Below, one piece after another: positions 1 to 9,860 of a DNA stretch of 64,000 nucleotides. The position numbers and the translations under genes are program-made. The notes beneath the pieces are model-generated. The model made no database searches. It was given only the letters and a program-made list of their open reading frames with translations, and had not been told where the DNA came from. The DNA comes from Clostridia bacterium. Lineage in GTDB: Bacteria > Bacillota > Clostridia > Oscillospirales > CAG-272. Within the stretch, counting starts at the first letter, position 1. The number at the start of each line of letters is the position of its first letter. Location of the stretch: contig JAFTSB010000024.1 in NCBI GenBank assembly GCA_017461945.1, positions 120,592-184,591 on the forward strand, given 5' to 3'.

Positions 1-225
1 AGAATGCTAACATTTCTTAACACTTTATAACATTCTTTTCCACTTATCAATATTATACTGTATTTCTCGATGTTTTGCAATACCTTTTTTGGAAAAAGAA
101 AAATTTTTTTCAAATAAATTTCTTTCTTTTTTTCACATTTATTTCCAAAAAAGAAAAGTGGGTGAAAAATACCACAAAAATCATCAATTCACAGTATTCC
201 CCACTCCCTTTTTTATAATACAAAC
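1..225. other. AT-rich intergenic region, no gene seen
   Basis: I see no coding region here. The stretch is very AT-rich with long runs of T and A. It contains a leftward promoter (separate entry), degenerate 10-base repeats at 11-50, and an inverted repeat pairing 84-95 (CTTTTTTGGAAA) with 142-153 (TTTCCAAAAAAG). It lies downstream of the lamin-tail operon terminator and upstream of a gene that would begin left of the window. Confidence 0.6.
52..80 (-). promoter_or_regulatory. sigma-A promoter reading out of the left edge
   Basis: On the minus strand TTGCAA (75-80) and a perfect TATAAT (52-57) are separated by 17 bases. Transcription would start near position 45 and run out of the window. 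The leader would include TTAGCATTC at 2-10, which matches the left arm of the CIRCE operator (TTAGCACTC) at eight of nine bases. Confidence 0.6.
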
Positions 226-246
226 GGGCGATGCGTTGCATCGCCC
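226..246 (-). terminator. second hairpin after the lamin-tail operon
   Basis: A perfect 9-bp stem GGGCGATGC/GCATCGCCC with a 3-base loop lies just beyond the main terminator. It is not followed by a T-run on the minus strand, so it may be a backup structure or may belong to opposite-strand transcription. Confidence 0.4.
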
Positions 247-251
247 AAAAG

Positions 252-283
252 AAAAACCCCGATGGGCCAAGGCCCATCGGGGT
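252..283 (-). terminator. terminator of the lamin-tail operon
   Basis: A 13-bp stem with core CCCCGATGGGCC/GGCCCATCGGGG and a two-base apex is followed on the minus strand by TTTTTCTTTT. It starts eight bases after the stop codon of the 1948-residue gene and is a textbook intrinsic terminator. Confidence 0.85.
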
Positions 284-290
284 AAGGTTT

Positions 291-3200
291 TTAGTTGTTA
301 GCGCAAATCTCCTCAAAGCGTGCGATCTGCTCTGCGGTATATTTGCTCCACTTGCCGGCAGCAATTTCATAGATGTAACCGTTCTCCTCATCCATTGCGT
401 CCTTATAATCGAACATAGCGGATGCCAGAATCTGGGTTGCATTCTGATGATATGCATTTTCGGAGTAAAGCGTCAACGTGCCGAATGCATCGGTGTTGAC
501 TTGTACAAAGCTCACAGCCGAGAAGGTGGTGTTGTAATAACCGGCGCCCATCTTCTGAGCTTCACTGCGGAAGGTACGATTGCTGCTAGAGCCGCTGACG
601 GAAAGGTTTTCATTCAGTGCGAAATCAACGCCTGCTGCCTCTAACAAAGCAACGCGGATCATGTCAGCCTTTACAGCCTCAGAAGCGTGAACGGTAATAA
701 TACCAAGGTTCACACCTTCTTTACCAAAGCGATCCACCAGTGCCTGGTAGTAGTCGCCATCAATGGATGCGGTAAAGGTTACGGTGGTTTCACCGCCGAA
801 GCTAACAGAAGCTCTGGTTACGTTAACGCTTACATCCTCCAAATCGCCCATTACGGTACTGTAGAAATAAACATTGGTACCGTCATCCAAATCGCCAACA
901 TAGGCGAAGTTGGTAGAGGCGATCATGCCAAGCTGTTCCTCAATCAGGTAGCCCAGAGTGTTTGCTCTTGTTCCGGTTGCCATCAGATCCATAATGTGTC
1001 TGCCGTGTGCCTGATCAAAAGGATTGGAGGTAATGCAAATGTTGCTGCCGCCTGCACTGGGAGCGCGATACTTTACCTTGACGGAGTCAAGAATAGCGCC
1101 AACATTCCAGCCGGAGGTCATGCTATTACCGTAAACAATATTGAAGGAGAAGTCAGGCGCATTGGTAGTAGCCTGCGTGAACTCGTAATAATACAACTGA
1201 TAGTAGGTCTCGTTCTCGTCATAGGACGTAGCAAAGCAATAGAGGCCCTCTGCATTCTTGGTGCAAAGCCTGGTCACATCTGTCTCTGCCGTAGCAGTTA
1301 CCTTCTCTACCAAGCCCTCATCCCAAGTAAAGTCACCGGCAACGCTGGTGCCAACACTGGAGGTGGCAAGCAGATTCTTTCTGACCCAACGCTGATCGAA
1401 GTGAGCCGCGTAAACAGGCTGCACAAAGTAGGAAACAATGGCAGTTGCGCGGTAGGTGTTGTTAAAGAACATATCGCTCTTCTTAGCCAAACCGTAAATG
1501 TACATATTACGAGTACTGGTATTAACCAAGTTACCACCACTACCGTCGGCCATCAGCACCTCAACCAGGTAATTCCCCTTCTCGTCCTTGGCATTGATCA
1601 TGGTGTTGCCAAGCTTTTCGTAATGAGTGCGGAAATCCTCATAAGTCAAGCTGCGGCCAAGCTTTTGTACGTTGTTCAGTGCATCGCCACAGAACAACCA
1701 TACAACCACAACCTCACCGGGCTCAATATAGCAGGTATCAGGGTTGTCGAAATCCTTCAGATACTCGTAGTACTGATGGTTCTTAGAAACAGGACAGCCT
1801 GCGCGGAACTTGGTCTGATTGCTGAAAGTCTCAATCGTGCCAACCACATCAGCAGTGCTTCTGACAAGCGCATAATCGTAAAGGTTAATGGGCTTGTTGG
1901 AGGTGTTGGTAATTTCCAAAGCCTCATAGGCGTCATAGCCATCACCCGGGATGGAGTTGGTGGTATCATTCAGGAACTCGGTAATCACAAGACCGCCACC
2001 CGACTGATAGCCATTCTTCTTCAAGGACTGAATATCCTGGAAGGTCTCTGCCTGAATGGGCATTGTCTTGCCAACGTTGTACATGCCACTGAATTCAGCA
2101 TCCTTGGTACCGCTCTTGTAAACGGTCATTATCAAAGCACTGGTCTCGTTATGACGGTACATAAAGGTGCCGCGCTTGTAGTTGACGGAATTATCAATGC
2201 CGTAAACATAATGGAAGGAGTAACCGTTAGATGCGTTGGAAATGGTATGGTTGATATCAACCATGCACTCCAGGTTACGGTAGTCGTGGGTATAAATGCC
2301 CGCTTCCCAGTCAATGCGATTGCCGTTCTTGTCGTTGAGACGGCCAATGCCGTAATGGCAAGAAGCGCTATCGTAACCGGCAAAGCCTGCGGTAATAAGC
2401 GAAACGGGATTGTTGGTAAGATTGCCCTCAGCATCAACAGGCTGATTCTTCTCATTAACCTGCGTTACAGTGGCTGTCTGCTGGAAGGCCAAGATGCAAA
2501 GGGTGCTTTCGGGAATGTTCAACCAAGAGCGAGCAGCGGTAACAAAGTCGGTCTTATTGCCCTCTTTGTCCTCGCGCTCAACCAATTGATCATAAGTGTC
2601 GCCGTTCACCGTAAAGATCACAGCACTTTCGCCAGGACGGAGAACGGTATGGTTGGTGCCGGGGTTCAGCCAACCGGCCTCTCTAACCTGCCCATCCTTG
2701 GTACCGGAAAGTCTTGCGTAGTTATCACCAACGCCAAGAAGATCGGCAATGTAAATGGGCTGCTGCCAACCGGCGTTCCACACCAGATTATTGCCGTCGT
2801 GCAAGAAGGTTTTGTTGTCCGTATAACGATCCGTCGAGATAAGAACATAATCGGCAAGATTCACAAGCTCCTCGCTGCCGTTGGTGACCTCAATGAACTC
2901 GATCCAGTTCAAATTGGTTTTAGCGGTAGATTCGGGCTTGTAAATTCTGTCGCCGCCCGAAACGTTCAGCTCGGTGATATACAGGCTGGGGATATCCATA
3001 TCGGCAGCGTTGGTGTTAACGCTGTCGGTGTAAACAGTAATGTAATCGTAAGCAACCGAAATATCGGGAGTGGTCTTCATCACGATGTCAGAGCCAACTG
3101 CCTCTTCAATGAAGATATTCCACTGAGAAGCTGTAGCAGAGGTTACATCGAAATAAGACTGGGATACGACCTGATCGTTGATAGTAACGGTCACACCGTT

Positions 3201-6137
3201 GGTAACGCTGACGTCAATCTTAACAACAACCGACTTACCTGCCATCATAACGCTGCCGTCAAGGGTGGAGGAGAAGCCTGCAACAGAGTCAATATCGCCG
3301 TACAGCTTTTCGTAAAGCGTGTTGGAGCTCTTGCCCGTTACAGTGGTAGCAGACATCTTGTGTTCGGCATCCTCAAAATCGTTCCAGCGGCCGTTGTTTA
3401 CAAAGGCGCTGTGACCGTAGCCGGACACGCGAATGGCAGCCTCACCATAGGACATGGTAGCGCCGTCAAAGTCATACAGAATGGTACTGTAACCATTCTT
3501 GCCGTTGGCAGAGTCGGTGGAATAGCTCATGGCAAATTCCACGGTAAAGTTCTGACCACGCAGGGTGTTCAGCACCTCGTCGGACATCAGGAGCATATAG
3601 TCATCCGACTTGCCCTTGTTGTTCACATACAGCTTGCCGTCACGAATTTCCAGGAAGTTAATGCCCTTCTTTTCGGTCGCCTTAACATTGTTCAGGTGAT
3701 CGTCGTTCAGCATGTTGTTATCGGTAAGACCACCGATGCCCAGCAGCTGGGAAACGTTTTCGTAACCCTCAACCGTGCCATAGCCATTAAAGTCCTCCAT
3801 GTAAAGGACATACAGGCTATCGCCCTTGTTGGTGGTCATACCGGTCTTTTGCTGAGGAACCAGCACGCCGGGAGAGGCCTTCCAATCCTCATCGACAACA
3901 GAGCCGGTGAAAGAGAAACGCTGCTTATCGGTGTAATACGTGATATGAGCCATATCCATATAGGCACCGAACTTGTTGGGCGTACCTTCAATGGTATTCC
4001 AAATGAACTGATAACCATAATCCTCGCCCAAGGAAACGTTGTCACAAGCGGCGAAGGTAGCAAAGCACAGCACAAAGGACTCTACATCCTCAATAGCAAT
4101 GCCTCTAACGGCATCGTTGGTAATGCCGGAAGCGTAAGTAATGGGCTTGAAGACAGGGTTGGAGGTGTATACGTCACCGTACCAGTCTACATTCTCATTC
4201 TTCACGATACCGTAAATGTAGTTGCCACTGTTGCCCAAATTCTGGCGCTCGCCGCGACCGGAAAGAGTACTATTGTCCGCATCCATAGCGAAGAGCTTAA
4301 CGCTTTCATCCATGCTATGATGATTGCGGAAATCGGCAAAGGTGGCCTGGACTTCATAGGAGTTGGTATAATATGCCCACAAAACAGCGGTCTCGCCGGG
4401 CTGCAACCATCCGTTCTCATAAGGAACGTTAGTGGGGGCAATATTATAGTACTTAGAACCGGGATCGGGCGTCAGAATGTTGCCCACATCGCCAGGAATG
4501 ATGGGATTGAGGCAGCTGAAGAACTCGTTGTTATAGCCATTGTAGCCGCCACGTGCAACAAAGCTATAATCAAAGATGTTGATCGTGGTTCCAGAGGTGT
4601 TGACAACCTCTGCAAACTCGTACGCATCGTTACCCACGTTGTCGGGCACGATCTCGGTGATAACCAGGTCGGGGGTAGAGGTACCAACGTTCTTGCCCGT
4701 GCTGTAGTTCGGCAGAACCTCAGCCTGGATAGTGGTCAATGCACCGGGAGTCAGATCGCCGCTGGCGATGGTATACGCCGTTCCCTCTTTAAGAGAAACG
4801 GTAGAGTCAAAGCCGTAAAGATAGTTGATGCAGTCTTCGTTGATCTTATTCGAGAAGCTACCCTTATCGCTCTTATCAAGCTCGGGCTTGTAATAACGAA
4901 CACCCTCAACAGCCTTACCGTTTGCATCGGCAGTACCGTCTGCAGTAGAAGCCACGCGGTAGTCCTTGGTAATGTTATCGTACACCATCAAATAAGCGGT
5001 GCCGGTAACAGTCGTCTGGCCGATGACGATGTCGGTTTGCTCGGTCATAGCAGCATCCCAGTCAAAGCCCACAAAAGAGGCCCAGAATACCCAGGATTCC
5101 CACTGATCATAGCGAGCCGTGTCGTTGGTATCGGTTACGTAATCGGGAACGATACCGTAGTTCATTTCGCCCCATTCGTCAAGCCAGAAGGTGCTACCCA
5201 GCTTTTCTCCGTAGCGGATGTCGCCCCCCACACAGTCAATTGCAATAACAAGCACATCGGATAGATCTGTATCATAAGTAGTTCTCTCTCCGCTTGCATT
5301 GCTATATCTGTACTCGTGATAATCAATAAAATGCTGCAGAGTAAGGCCGGACTTCCAAGATTGCTCATTATAGTTCCAAACCAATGCAATTTGACCGGGC
5401 TGCAGCCAACCCTGCTCGTATTCGGGGTTGGTAACCATATACCCCTCATCGGTCAAATAGTAGTATTGTGTCCCTTCAACAGGAGTCGTTCCGGTAACGG
5501 GAACATATTGCTCCTTATCGTTTCTGGTGTAATACTGCACGCCGGACTGAAAGGCGGTAATCGTTCCTGCGCTGGCAAAATACTTACCGTGCTTGGTGCC
5601 CTCAAGAGAGCCGGGAGCCATATCCACAAAAGCGCAGTTCGTATTATCGGTGGTAGCACGGTTATCGCGTGCAATTTTGTAATCGTACAGATTGATAGGC
5701 TCGCTGCCCGCATTGTAGATCTCGTAATACTCTACAGTCTCGGAAATATCTGCCGTCATATCCTGACGATAGAAATACTGGGTGCCTTCAACGGCTGTGC
5801 CACTTGCGTTCACATAAGAAACAACGCCGTCTTCACCGATGCTCTGCACATAATAACCACTAACATCTTTGCCAGCGGCAGGAGCTTTAACCGGAATGTA
5901 GTAGTGCTCACGAGGCTGAGCGCGATCATCTTTTCCCGCTTTCACTAAGCGGTCATAAACAACGTGATGAGAAACTGCATTGGTAACCAGCTCTGTGATG
6001 ATCAGGTTAGGAAGATCAGACTTGTTAGCCTGCACATCCGCGGTACCGTCACCCTCGGCACCAGCCAAGAGGGTGAACGGAACCATAACGCTAACAACCA
6101 TCAGAACCGCAAGCAGCAATGAAAGGAATCTTTTCAT
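291..6137 (-). CDS. large secreted protein with four lamin-tail domains and a LamG-like domain
   Basis: This 1948-residue protein starts with a Sec signal peptide (MKRF, a hydrophobic stretch, cleavage near residue 27). I see four lamin-tail (LTD) modules by their LVITE opening and NxSxxPINLYDY core, starting near residues 42, 487, 1047 and 1379. A concanavalin/LamG-like region lies at about 770-1030. Short VEGTQYxY motifs recur in the first 450 residues. The C-terminal 200 residues resemble those of the upstream gene product. No LPxTG anchor, dockerin or catalytic motif is visible, so it is probably released or held by protein contacts. Bacterial LTDs are associated with surface binding or exported nucleases, but no nuclease domain is present here, so the function is unknown. 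The start has a good AAAAAAGGAG ribosome site. It is the second gene of a two-gene operon, 45 bases after its paralogue. Confidence 0.85.
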   Translation of the reverse strand: MKRFLSLLLAVLMVVSVMVPFTLLAGAEGDGTADVQANKSDLPNLIITELVTNAVSHHVVYDRLVKAGKDDRAQPREHYYIPVKAPAAGKDVSGYYVQSIGEDGVVSYVNASGTAVEGTQYFYRQDMTADISETVEYYEIYNAGSEPINLYDYKIARDNRATTDNTNCAFVDMAPGSLEGTKHGKYFASAGTITAFQSGVQYYTRNDKEQYVPVTGTTPVEGTQYYYLTDEGYMVTNPEYEQGWLQPGQIALVWNYNEQSWKSGLTLQHFIDYHEYRYSNASGERTTYDTDLSDVLVIAIDCVGGDIRYGEKLGSTFWLDEWGEMNYGIVPDYVTDTNDTARYDQWESWVFWASFVGFDWDAAMTEQTDIVIGQTTVTGTAYLMVYDNITKDYRVASTADGTADANGKAVEGVRYYKPELDKSDKGSFSNKINEDCINYLYGFDSTVSLKEGTAYTIASGDLTPGALTTIQAEVLPNYSTGKNVGTSTPDLVITEIVPDNVGNDAYEFAEVVNTSGTTINIFDYSFVARGGYNGYNNEFFSCLNPIIPGDVGNILTPDPGSKYYNIAPTNVPYENGWLQPGETAVLWAYYTNSYEVQATFADFRNHHSMDESVKLFAMDADNSTLSGRGERQNLGNSGNYIYGIVKNENVDWYGDVYTSNPVFKPITYASGITNDAVRGIAIEDVESFVLCFATFAACDNVSLGEDYGYQFIWNTIEGTPNKFGAYMDMAHITYYTDKQRFSFTGSVVDEDWKASPGVLVPQQKTGMTTNKGDSLYVLYMEDFNGYGTVEGYENVSQLLGIGGLTDNNMLNDDHLNNVKATEKKGINFLEIRDGKLYVNNKGKSDDYMLLMSDEVLNTLRGQNFTVEFAMSYSTDSANGKNGYSTILYDFDGATMSYGEAAIRVSGYGHSAFVNNGRWNDFEDAEHKMSATTVTGKSSNTLYEKLYGDIDSVAGFSSTLDGSVMMAGKSVVVKIDVSVTNGVTVTINDQVVSQSYFDVTSATASQWNIFIEEAVGSDIVMKTTPDISVAYDYITVYTDSVNTNAADMDIPSLYITELNVSGGDRIYKPESTAKTNLNWIEFIEVTNGSEELVNLADYVLISTDRYTDNKTFLHDGNNLVWNAGWQQPIYIADLLGVGDNYARLSGTKDGQVREAGWLNPGTNHTVLRPGESAVIFTVNGDTYDQLVEREDKEGNKTDFVTAARSWLNIPESTLCILAFQQTATVTQVNEKNQPVDAEGNLTNNPVSLITAGFAGYDSASCHYGIGRLNDKNGNRIDWEAGIYTHDYRNLECMVDINHTISNASNGYSFHYVYGIDNSVNYKRGTFMYRHNETSALIMTVYKSGTKDAEFSGMYNVGKTMPIQAETFQDIQSLKKNGYQSGGGLVITEFLNDTTNSIPGDGYDAYEALEITNTSNKPINLYDYALVRSTADVVGTIETFSNQTKFRAGCPVSKNHQYYEYLKDFDNPDTCYIEPGEVVVVWLFCGDALNNVQKLGRSLTYEDFRTHYEKLGNTMINAKDEKGNYLVEVLMADGSGGNLVNTSTRNMYIYGLAKKSDMFFNNTYRATAIVSYFVQPVYAAHFDQRWVRKNLLATSSVGTSVAGDFTWDEGLVEKVTATAETDVTRLCTKNAEGLYCFATSYDENETYYQLYYYEFTQATTNAPDFSFNIVYGNSMTSGWNVGAILDSVKVKYRAPSAGGSNICITSNPFDQAHGRHIMDLMATGTRANTLGYLIEEQLGMIASTNFAYVGDLDDGTNVYFYSTVMGDLEDVSVNVTRASVSFGGETTVTFTASIDGDYYQALVDRFGKEGVNLGIITVHASEAVKADMIRVALLEAAGVDFALNENLSVSGSSSNRTFRSEAQKMGAGYYNTTFSAVSFVQVNTDAFGTLTLYSENAYHQNATQILASAMFDYKDAMDEENGYIYEIAAGKWSKYTAEQIARFEEICANN

Positions 6138-6182
6138 ATTTAATTTACTCCTTTTTTGATATAAACTCGGATCCGATGCTCA

Positions 6183-9100
6183 TCAAAGCCCCAGGTAACC
6201 AAGCAGTTTTCTTTGAACTGCGGAGGTATAGCGGCTAAAACGCTCTACGGAATCAGCGGTAATATCGCTGTAGATGTAGTTATCATCCTTAACGGCGGCC
6301 ACATCAGCCAGCGCATCGGCTGCGATCTCGGTCAATACACCAGAGGAGGATTCGGTGGACCAATAAGTCTTAGTCGTGGTCTCATCCATCTTGATGTTCA
6401 TATAACCGATTGCGGTATAAGAGGTATTGTAATCAGCGGAGCTTACCTCAATAGCAGAGGACAGAACAACGTATTCTGCGGTGCGGTACAGAACCGTGCA
6501 CTTCAGATCCTTGTATTCAATGCCGGCCTTATCCAAATCAGCCTTGGTAAAGGTGGTCATGTCGCCAAGCAATTCCGTCTTGACGATCAGCATACCGATC
6601 TCAACATTGTCATTATAAGTAGCAACCAAGGAATTGTAAACGTTAGCGGGAACGGCGTTATCAAAACGCATCAGAGGAGTTTCGCCTGCAGTATTCAAAG
6701 CAGCGCCCTGCAGAGTTACGATATCGGTACGCAAAGTATCAAAATAGCGATAAGTAATGTTACCGGCCTCATCTGTAGAAGCGATAAAGAGCTTATCCTT
6801 AATCGCTACAACCTCTTCCCCATTTACCGTACCAAGGCGAGGCTCCATCATGCCGCTGTTGCAGATCAGTTCAATGTTGGGTGTCTTGCCTTCTTCATTG
6901 GTGCTCCATACACCGCCGCCGTTTTTCCAGTACTGAACCTTCAAAGAGTTGCCAAGAGCCGAGCACTTGCTGCTGCCGGCAACACCGGCCACATAACGCA
7001 TAGCCGTGTTGGCGGGCATGGTGCGATCCAGAATGTTTGCATAATAGGTAAAGGAGCTTGCCTGCACTGTGGACCACTTCAGATTGTAGTAAGCCATAGC
7101 AGAACCAAGAACCGCAATGGAGACAACCTCCTGGGTCTTGATCAGGCCTTGCTTAACATCGTTAGAAGCGGTTGCAACACCGTATACAGCAGATTCCTTT
7201 GCAGAAATGCTGAATACGCGAGTTGCATTATCCAGGTTTGTAACTTCACTATCGTTGCCATCAACGGCAATCACCTTGGTCAGGTACTCACCGTTCGCAT
7301 CCTTCAGCGCCAACTGCTCGTTGCCTTGGTTGACCCAATACTGACGGAAGTAATCAAAGCCAAAGTCATCGTCTCTGGCGTAGGAGGAATAAGTATCATC
7401 GTTGATGAACCAAATCACAACGCTTTCGCCGGATTTGATAATACAACTCTCGGGGTTGGAAATGTGATTTTCAACGAAGTAGTAATACGCACCGTTACCG
7501 ACGCCCTTTTCCACAGGGTTGCCCGCACGCATCATAGTGGCGCGCGTAAAGCCCTTGCCATTGGAGCATTGTGCATCCACCTCCGTACGAATCAAAGCAT
7601 AGCGGTACAGATCCAAGCTGGAAGCGGTGGTGTTGGTTACCTCAATCGCGGTGAACGCGCTCTTGTCATCGCCCGCGAGGTTAAAGGTGTGAGGAACAAT
7701 TTCTGTAATAGCCAGTTGACCGAGAGTTCCATCATTCTTCTTATACATATCTCTCATCACCAGCTCCTGATAGCCGGCAAGCTTGCCGACGTGAGCGGTG
7801 CCGTTGTTGACCTTATTCTGAGACATGTAAAGAGTGCCGCGGCGCGCATCGTAGGATGCATCTACACCGTAAAGGAACACGCCGGAGCAGTTGGTCTCAA
7901 CAGAACCGCCCTTGCCGAAGTTAGGATCGGTTACTGTAGCGCCCTCATACAACATACCGGAAACAAGAGAGGAGTTATAATCACAGTAGGAAACAAGATA
8001 TTTGTCGTAATTGGTGTCGGTGATGTAAACGTTTTTGTAGTTGATCTCTTCACCGTTTTCGTCACAGGACTTTGCAAGGAAGTAACGGCGATCAGCAGCA
8101 CTATCAGCCAAGTTGAAGGCATTGAACGCAATGACCTTGGTATCGGGCGAAAGGCCGCGGTTTTTGTAAGCCTTGCGGAAACCGCCAACGATTGCACGAT
8201 CCTTGCTGCCGGCGTTTACACTGTTGGTCCAGCAATTTTCTACCGAATCGTAAATCGTGTAGATGATTGCACATTCGCCGGGGTTCAGCAACGTATTGTA
8301 TTCATAGTCTACAGCACTCTTGGAGTAACGCGAGTTCCACTTATCTACATAATGAACTTTGCAAGTGCGGCTTGTACTCTCAGATCTATCAACTGCCACC
8401 CATTCACCGCCGGTCTTAATATAACGAACACCTTTGGTCAAGGTGGTGCCCTCGTCAACAAAAACATAGCGGCCAGGGATCTTTTCCAGAGCCTCTTCGG
8501 TTAAATAATAGTCTGTTTTACTCTCAAGAGTGTGACCCATATAATTGCCGAGATTGCCATAGTTCGCGTACTTTTTGACATTGGAACCCATCGTCAGCTC
8601 ATTTTCAGTGCCGGTGGTAACGTCTACATAGCCAAAGGAGTACTCGGTGAGATCCACGGGCTTATCAGAGGTGTTGTAGATCTCTACAAACTCTGCCCAG
8701 GTGGTATCCTTGTAACCGGTAGCACAAACCTCGGTAATAACAAGCTCGGGGAGCTCGGTAGCATAACCGGTATCTGCAACAGATGCTGCGGTGAGGTTGA
8801 TGTTATCGATATCAGCAACGATGCCGGCCTTGGTCAGCAAACCAAGAGAGGCGCCGGTGGTGCGAGTGATGAAATCATCCCATACGCTGCTATGGCTGTA
8901 TTCATCCAAGCGAGCTGCATCGGTGCTGGGAACGGATACAAGCACATCGTTCACGTAAACGGAAACGCCATCCTTTACGTTGTAAGCCAATTTTACGGTT
9001 ACAGTCTTATCGATCATAACCAGAGGATCGGCCACCTTGGAACGAACGGTGTCTGCCGTTTCAGCAGAGGGATCCTCCATGAACAAGCGAGCATACAGAG

Positions 9101-9752
9101 AAGGATATGCACCCTTGGTCATGTAGCGGTTACTCATAACGTTTTCAGCGCTGTTTGCAATTCCCTCCACTACGCAGAAGGCGCTACCGCCGGAAACGGG
9201 ATAGTAAACGCTGTTCATGCCTGTGCCGCACGCGCGGAGAGCAACAAGGCCATAGGCTGCAGCGTTGTCATCCAGCACGGAACGGCCGGTCTTTTCGTTG
9301 TAGTTGTAAAGCACTGCGCTATAGCCGGCGGCATTGGTAGTGCCCTTGCGATACGTCAGATCGTAGGACAGCTCAAAATCGCCGTTGCGCACCAAAGACA
9401 TAATGTCACCGTTGAATACGGTCACAATACTGTCTCGCTGGTCCAAGCCAACGATCCCGTAGGTTTCGGTGGAAACACGGAGGACCTTGTTTCCGTTCTC
9501 GTCGGTAACGATCGAGTACTTTGCAAGATTCTCTTTTTCCTTGCCGGCGGGAATGTACCAGCCCAAGCTCTCAAGAAGCTCGTTGGAAGCAGCCTCGGTA
9601 GACAGCCCCTCGAAGTCTTGATCGTACACCACATACGTTGTTGTGGTCTCGGGCGCGAGGTCGTCGCCCTCGGCTGCAATGGCAAGGCCAAAGGCAGGCA
9701 CGACGGTGACGATCATCAGAGTTGCAAGAAGAAGCGAAATCAGTCTTTTCAT
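6183..9752 (-). CDS. secreted protein with a LamG-like domain and two lamin-tail domains
   Basis: This 1189-residue protein has an N-terminal signal peptide (MKRLISLLLATLMIVT, cleavage near AIAA-EG, about residue 27). Residues 40-330 form a beta-rich LamG/concanavalin-like region beginning VVYDQDFEG. Lamin-tail domains start near residues 333 (LVITEVCATG, EFVEIYNTSDKPVDL) and 678 (LAITEIVPHTF, AIEVTNTTASSLDLY). The C-terminus (YNTSYTAIGYMNI region, then DDNYIYSDI) matches the downstream paralogue. No cell-wall sorting signal or enzyme motif is seen. It is the first gene of the operon, with its own sigma-A promoter and the ribosome site AAAAGGAGAAAACGC-ATG. A role in surface binding is an inference from domain type only. 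Confidence 0.85.
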   Translation of the reverse strand: MKRLISLLLATLMIVTVVPAFGLAIAAEGDDLAPETTTTYVVYDQDFEGLSTEAASNELLESLGWYIPAGKEKENLAKYSIVTDENGNKVLRVSTETYGIVGLDQRDSIVTVFNGDIMSLVRNGDFELSYDLTYRKGTTNAAGYSAVLYNYNEKTGRSVLDDNAAAYGLVALRACGTGMNSVYYPVSGGSAFCVVEGIANSAENVMSNRYMTKGAYPSLYARLFMEDPSAETADTVRSKVADPLVMIDKTVTVKLAYNVKDGVSVYVNDVLVSVPSTDAARLDEYSHSSVWDDFITRTTGASLGLLTKAGIVADIDNINLTAASVADTGYATELPELVITEVCATGYKDTTWAEFVEIYNTSDKPVDLTEYSFGYVDVTTGTENELTMGSNVKKYANYGNLGNYMGHTLESKTDYYLTEEALEKIPGRYVFVDEGTTLTKGVRYIKTGGEWVAVDRSESTSRTCKVHYVDKWNSRYSKSAVDYEYNTLLNPGECAIIYTIYDSVENCWTNSVNAGSKDRAIVGGFRKAYKNRGLSPDTKVIAFNAFNLADSAADRRYFLAKSCDENGEEINYKNVYITDTNYDKYLVSYCDYNSSLVSGMLYEGATVTDPNFGKGGSVETNCSGVFLYGVDASYDARRGTLYMSQNKVNNGTAHVGKLAGYQELVMRDMYKKNDGTLGQLAITEIVPHTFNLAGDDKSAFTAIEVTNTTASSLDLYRYALIRTEVDAQCSNGKGFTRATMMRAGNPVEKGVGNGAYYYFVENHISNPESCIIKSGESVVIWFINDDTYSSYARDDDFGFDYFRQYWVNQGNEQLALKDANGEYLTKVIAVDGNDSEVTNLDNATRVFSISAKESAVYGVATASNDVKQGLIKTQEVVSIAVLGSAMAYYNLKWSTVQASSFTYYANILDRTMPANTAMRYVAGVAGSSKCSALGNSLKVQYWKNGGGVWSTNEEGKTPNIELICNSGMMEPRLGTVNGEEVVAIKDKLFIASTDEAGNITYRYFDTLRTDIVTLQGAALNTAGETPLMRFDNAVPANVYNSLVATYNDNVEIGMLIVKTELLGDMTTFTKADLDKAGIEYKDLKCTVLYRTAEYVVLSSAIEVSSADYNTSYTAIGYMNIKMDETTTKTYWSTESSSGVLTEIAADALADVAAVKDDNYIYSDITADSVERFSRYTSAVQRKLLGYLGL

Positions 9753-9810
9753 GCGTTTTCTCCTTTTCCGATTGGTTTACTTGTTTCCATGTTGGTCACA
9801 TGTTATTGAT

Positions 9811-9839
9811 ATTTTAACATATAAAGGATTTTTCGTCAA
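9811..9839 (-). promoter_or_regulatory. promoter of the lamin-tail operon
   Basis: On the minus strand TTGACG (9834-9839), a 17-base spacer and TAAAAT (9811-9816) lie about 60 bases upstream of the 1189-residue gene. It is the only strong promoter match before the two lamin-tail genes. Confidence 0.7.
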
Positions 9840-9860
9840 GAGTTCTTTATATGCGAAAAC

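Noticed and set aside
687..5264. A 1525-codon open frame on the plus strand
   Set aside because: It lies antisense to the secreted lamin-tail gene, which has a signal peptide, domain repeats and a ribosome site. The plus-strand translation has no recognisable domain and no ribosome site, and is a by-product of codon bias.
291..9752. Repeats in the lamin-tail genes as a CRISPR or satellite
   Set aside because: Similarity is at protein-domain level over hundreds of bases and not short identical DNA units.
6213..9809. Long plus-strand open frames opposite the second lamin-tail gene
   Set aside because: Same reason: no start signals, no family resemblance, and the minus-strand gene explains the sequence.
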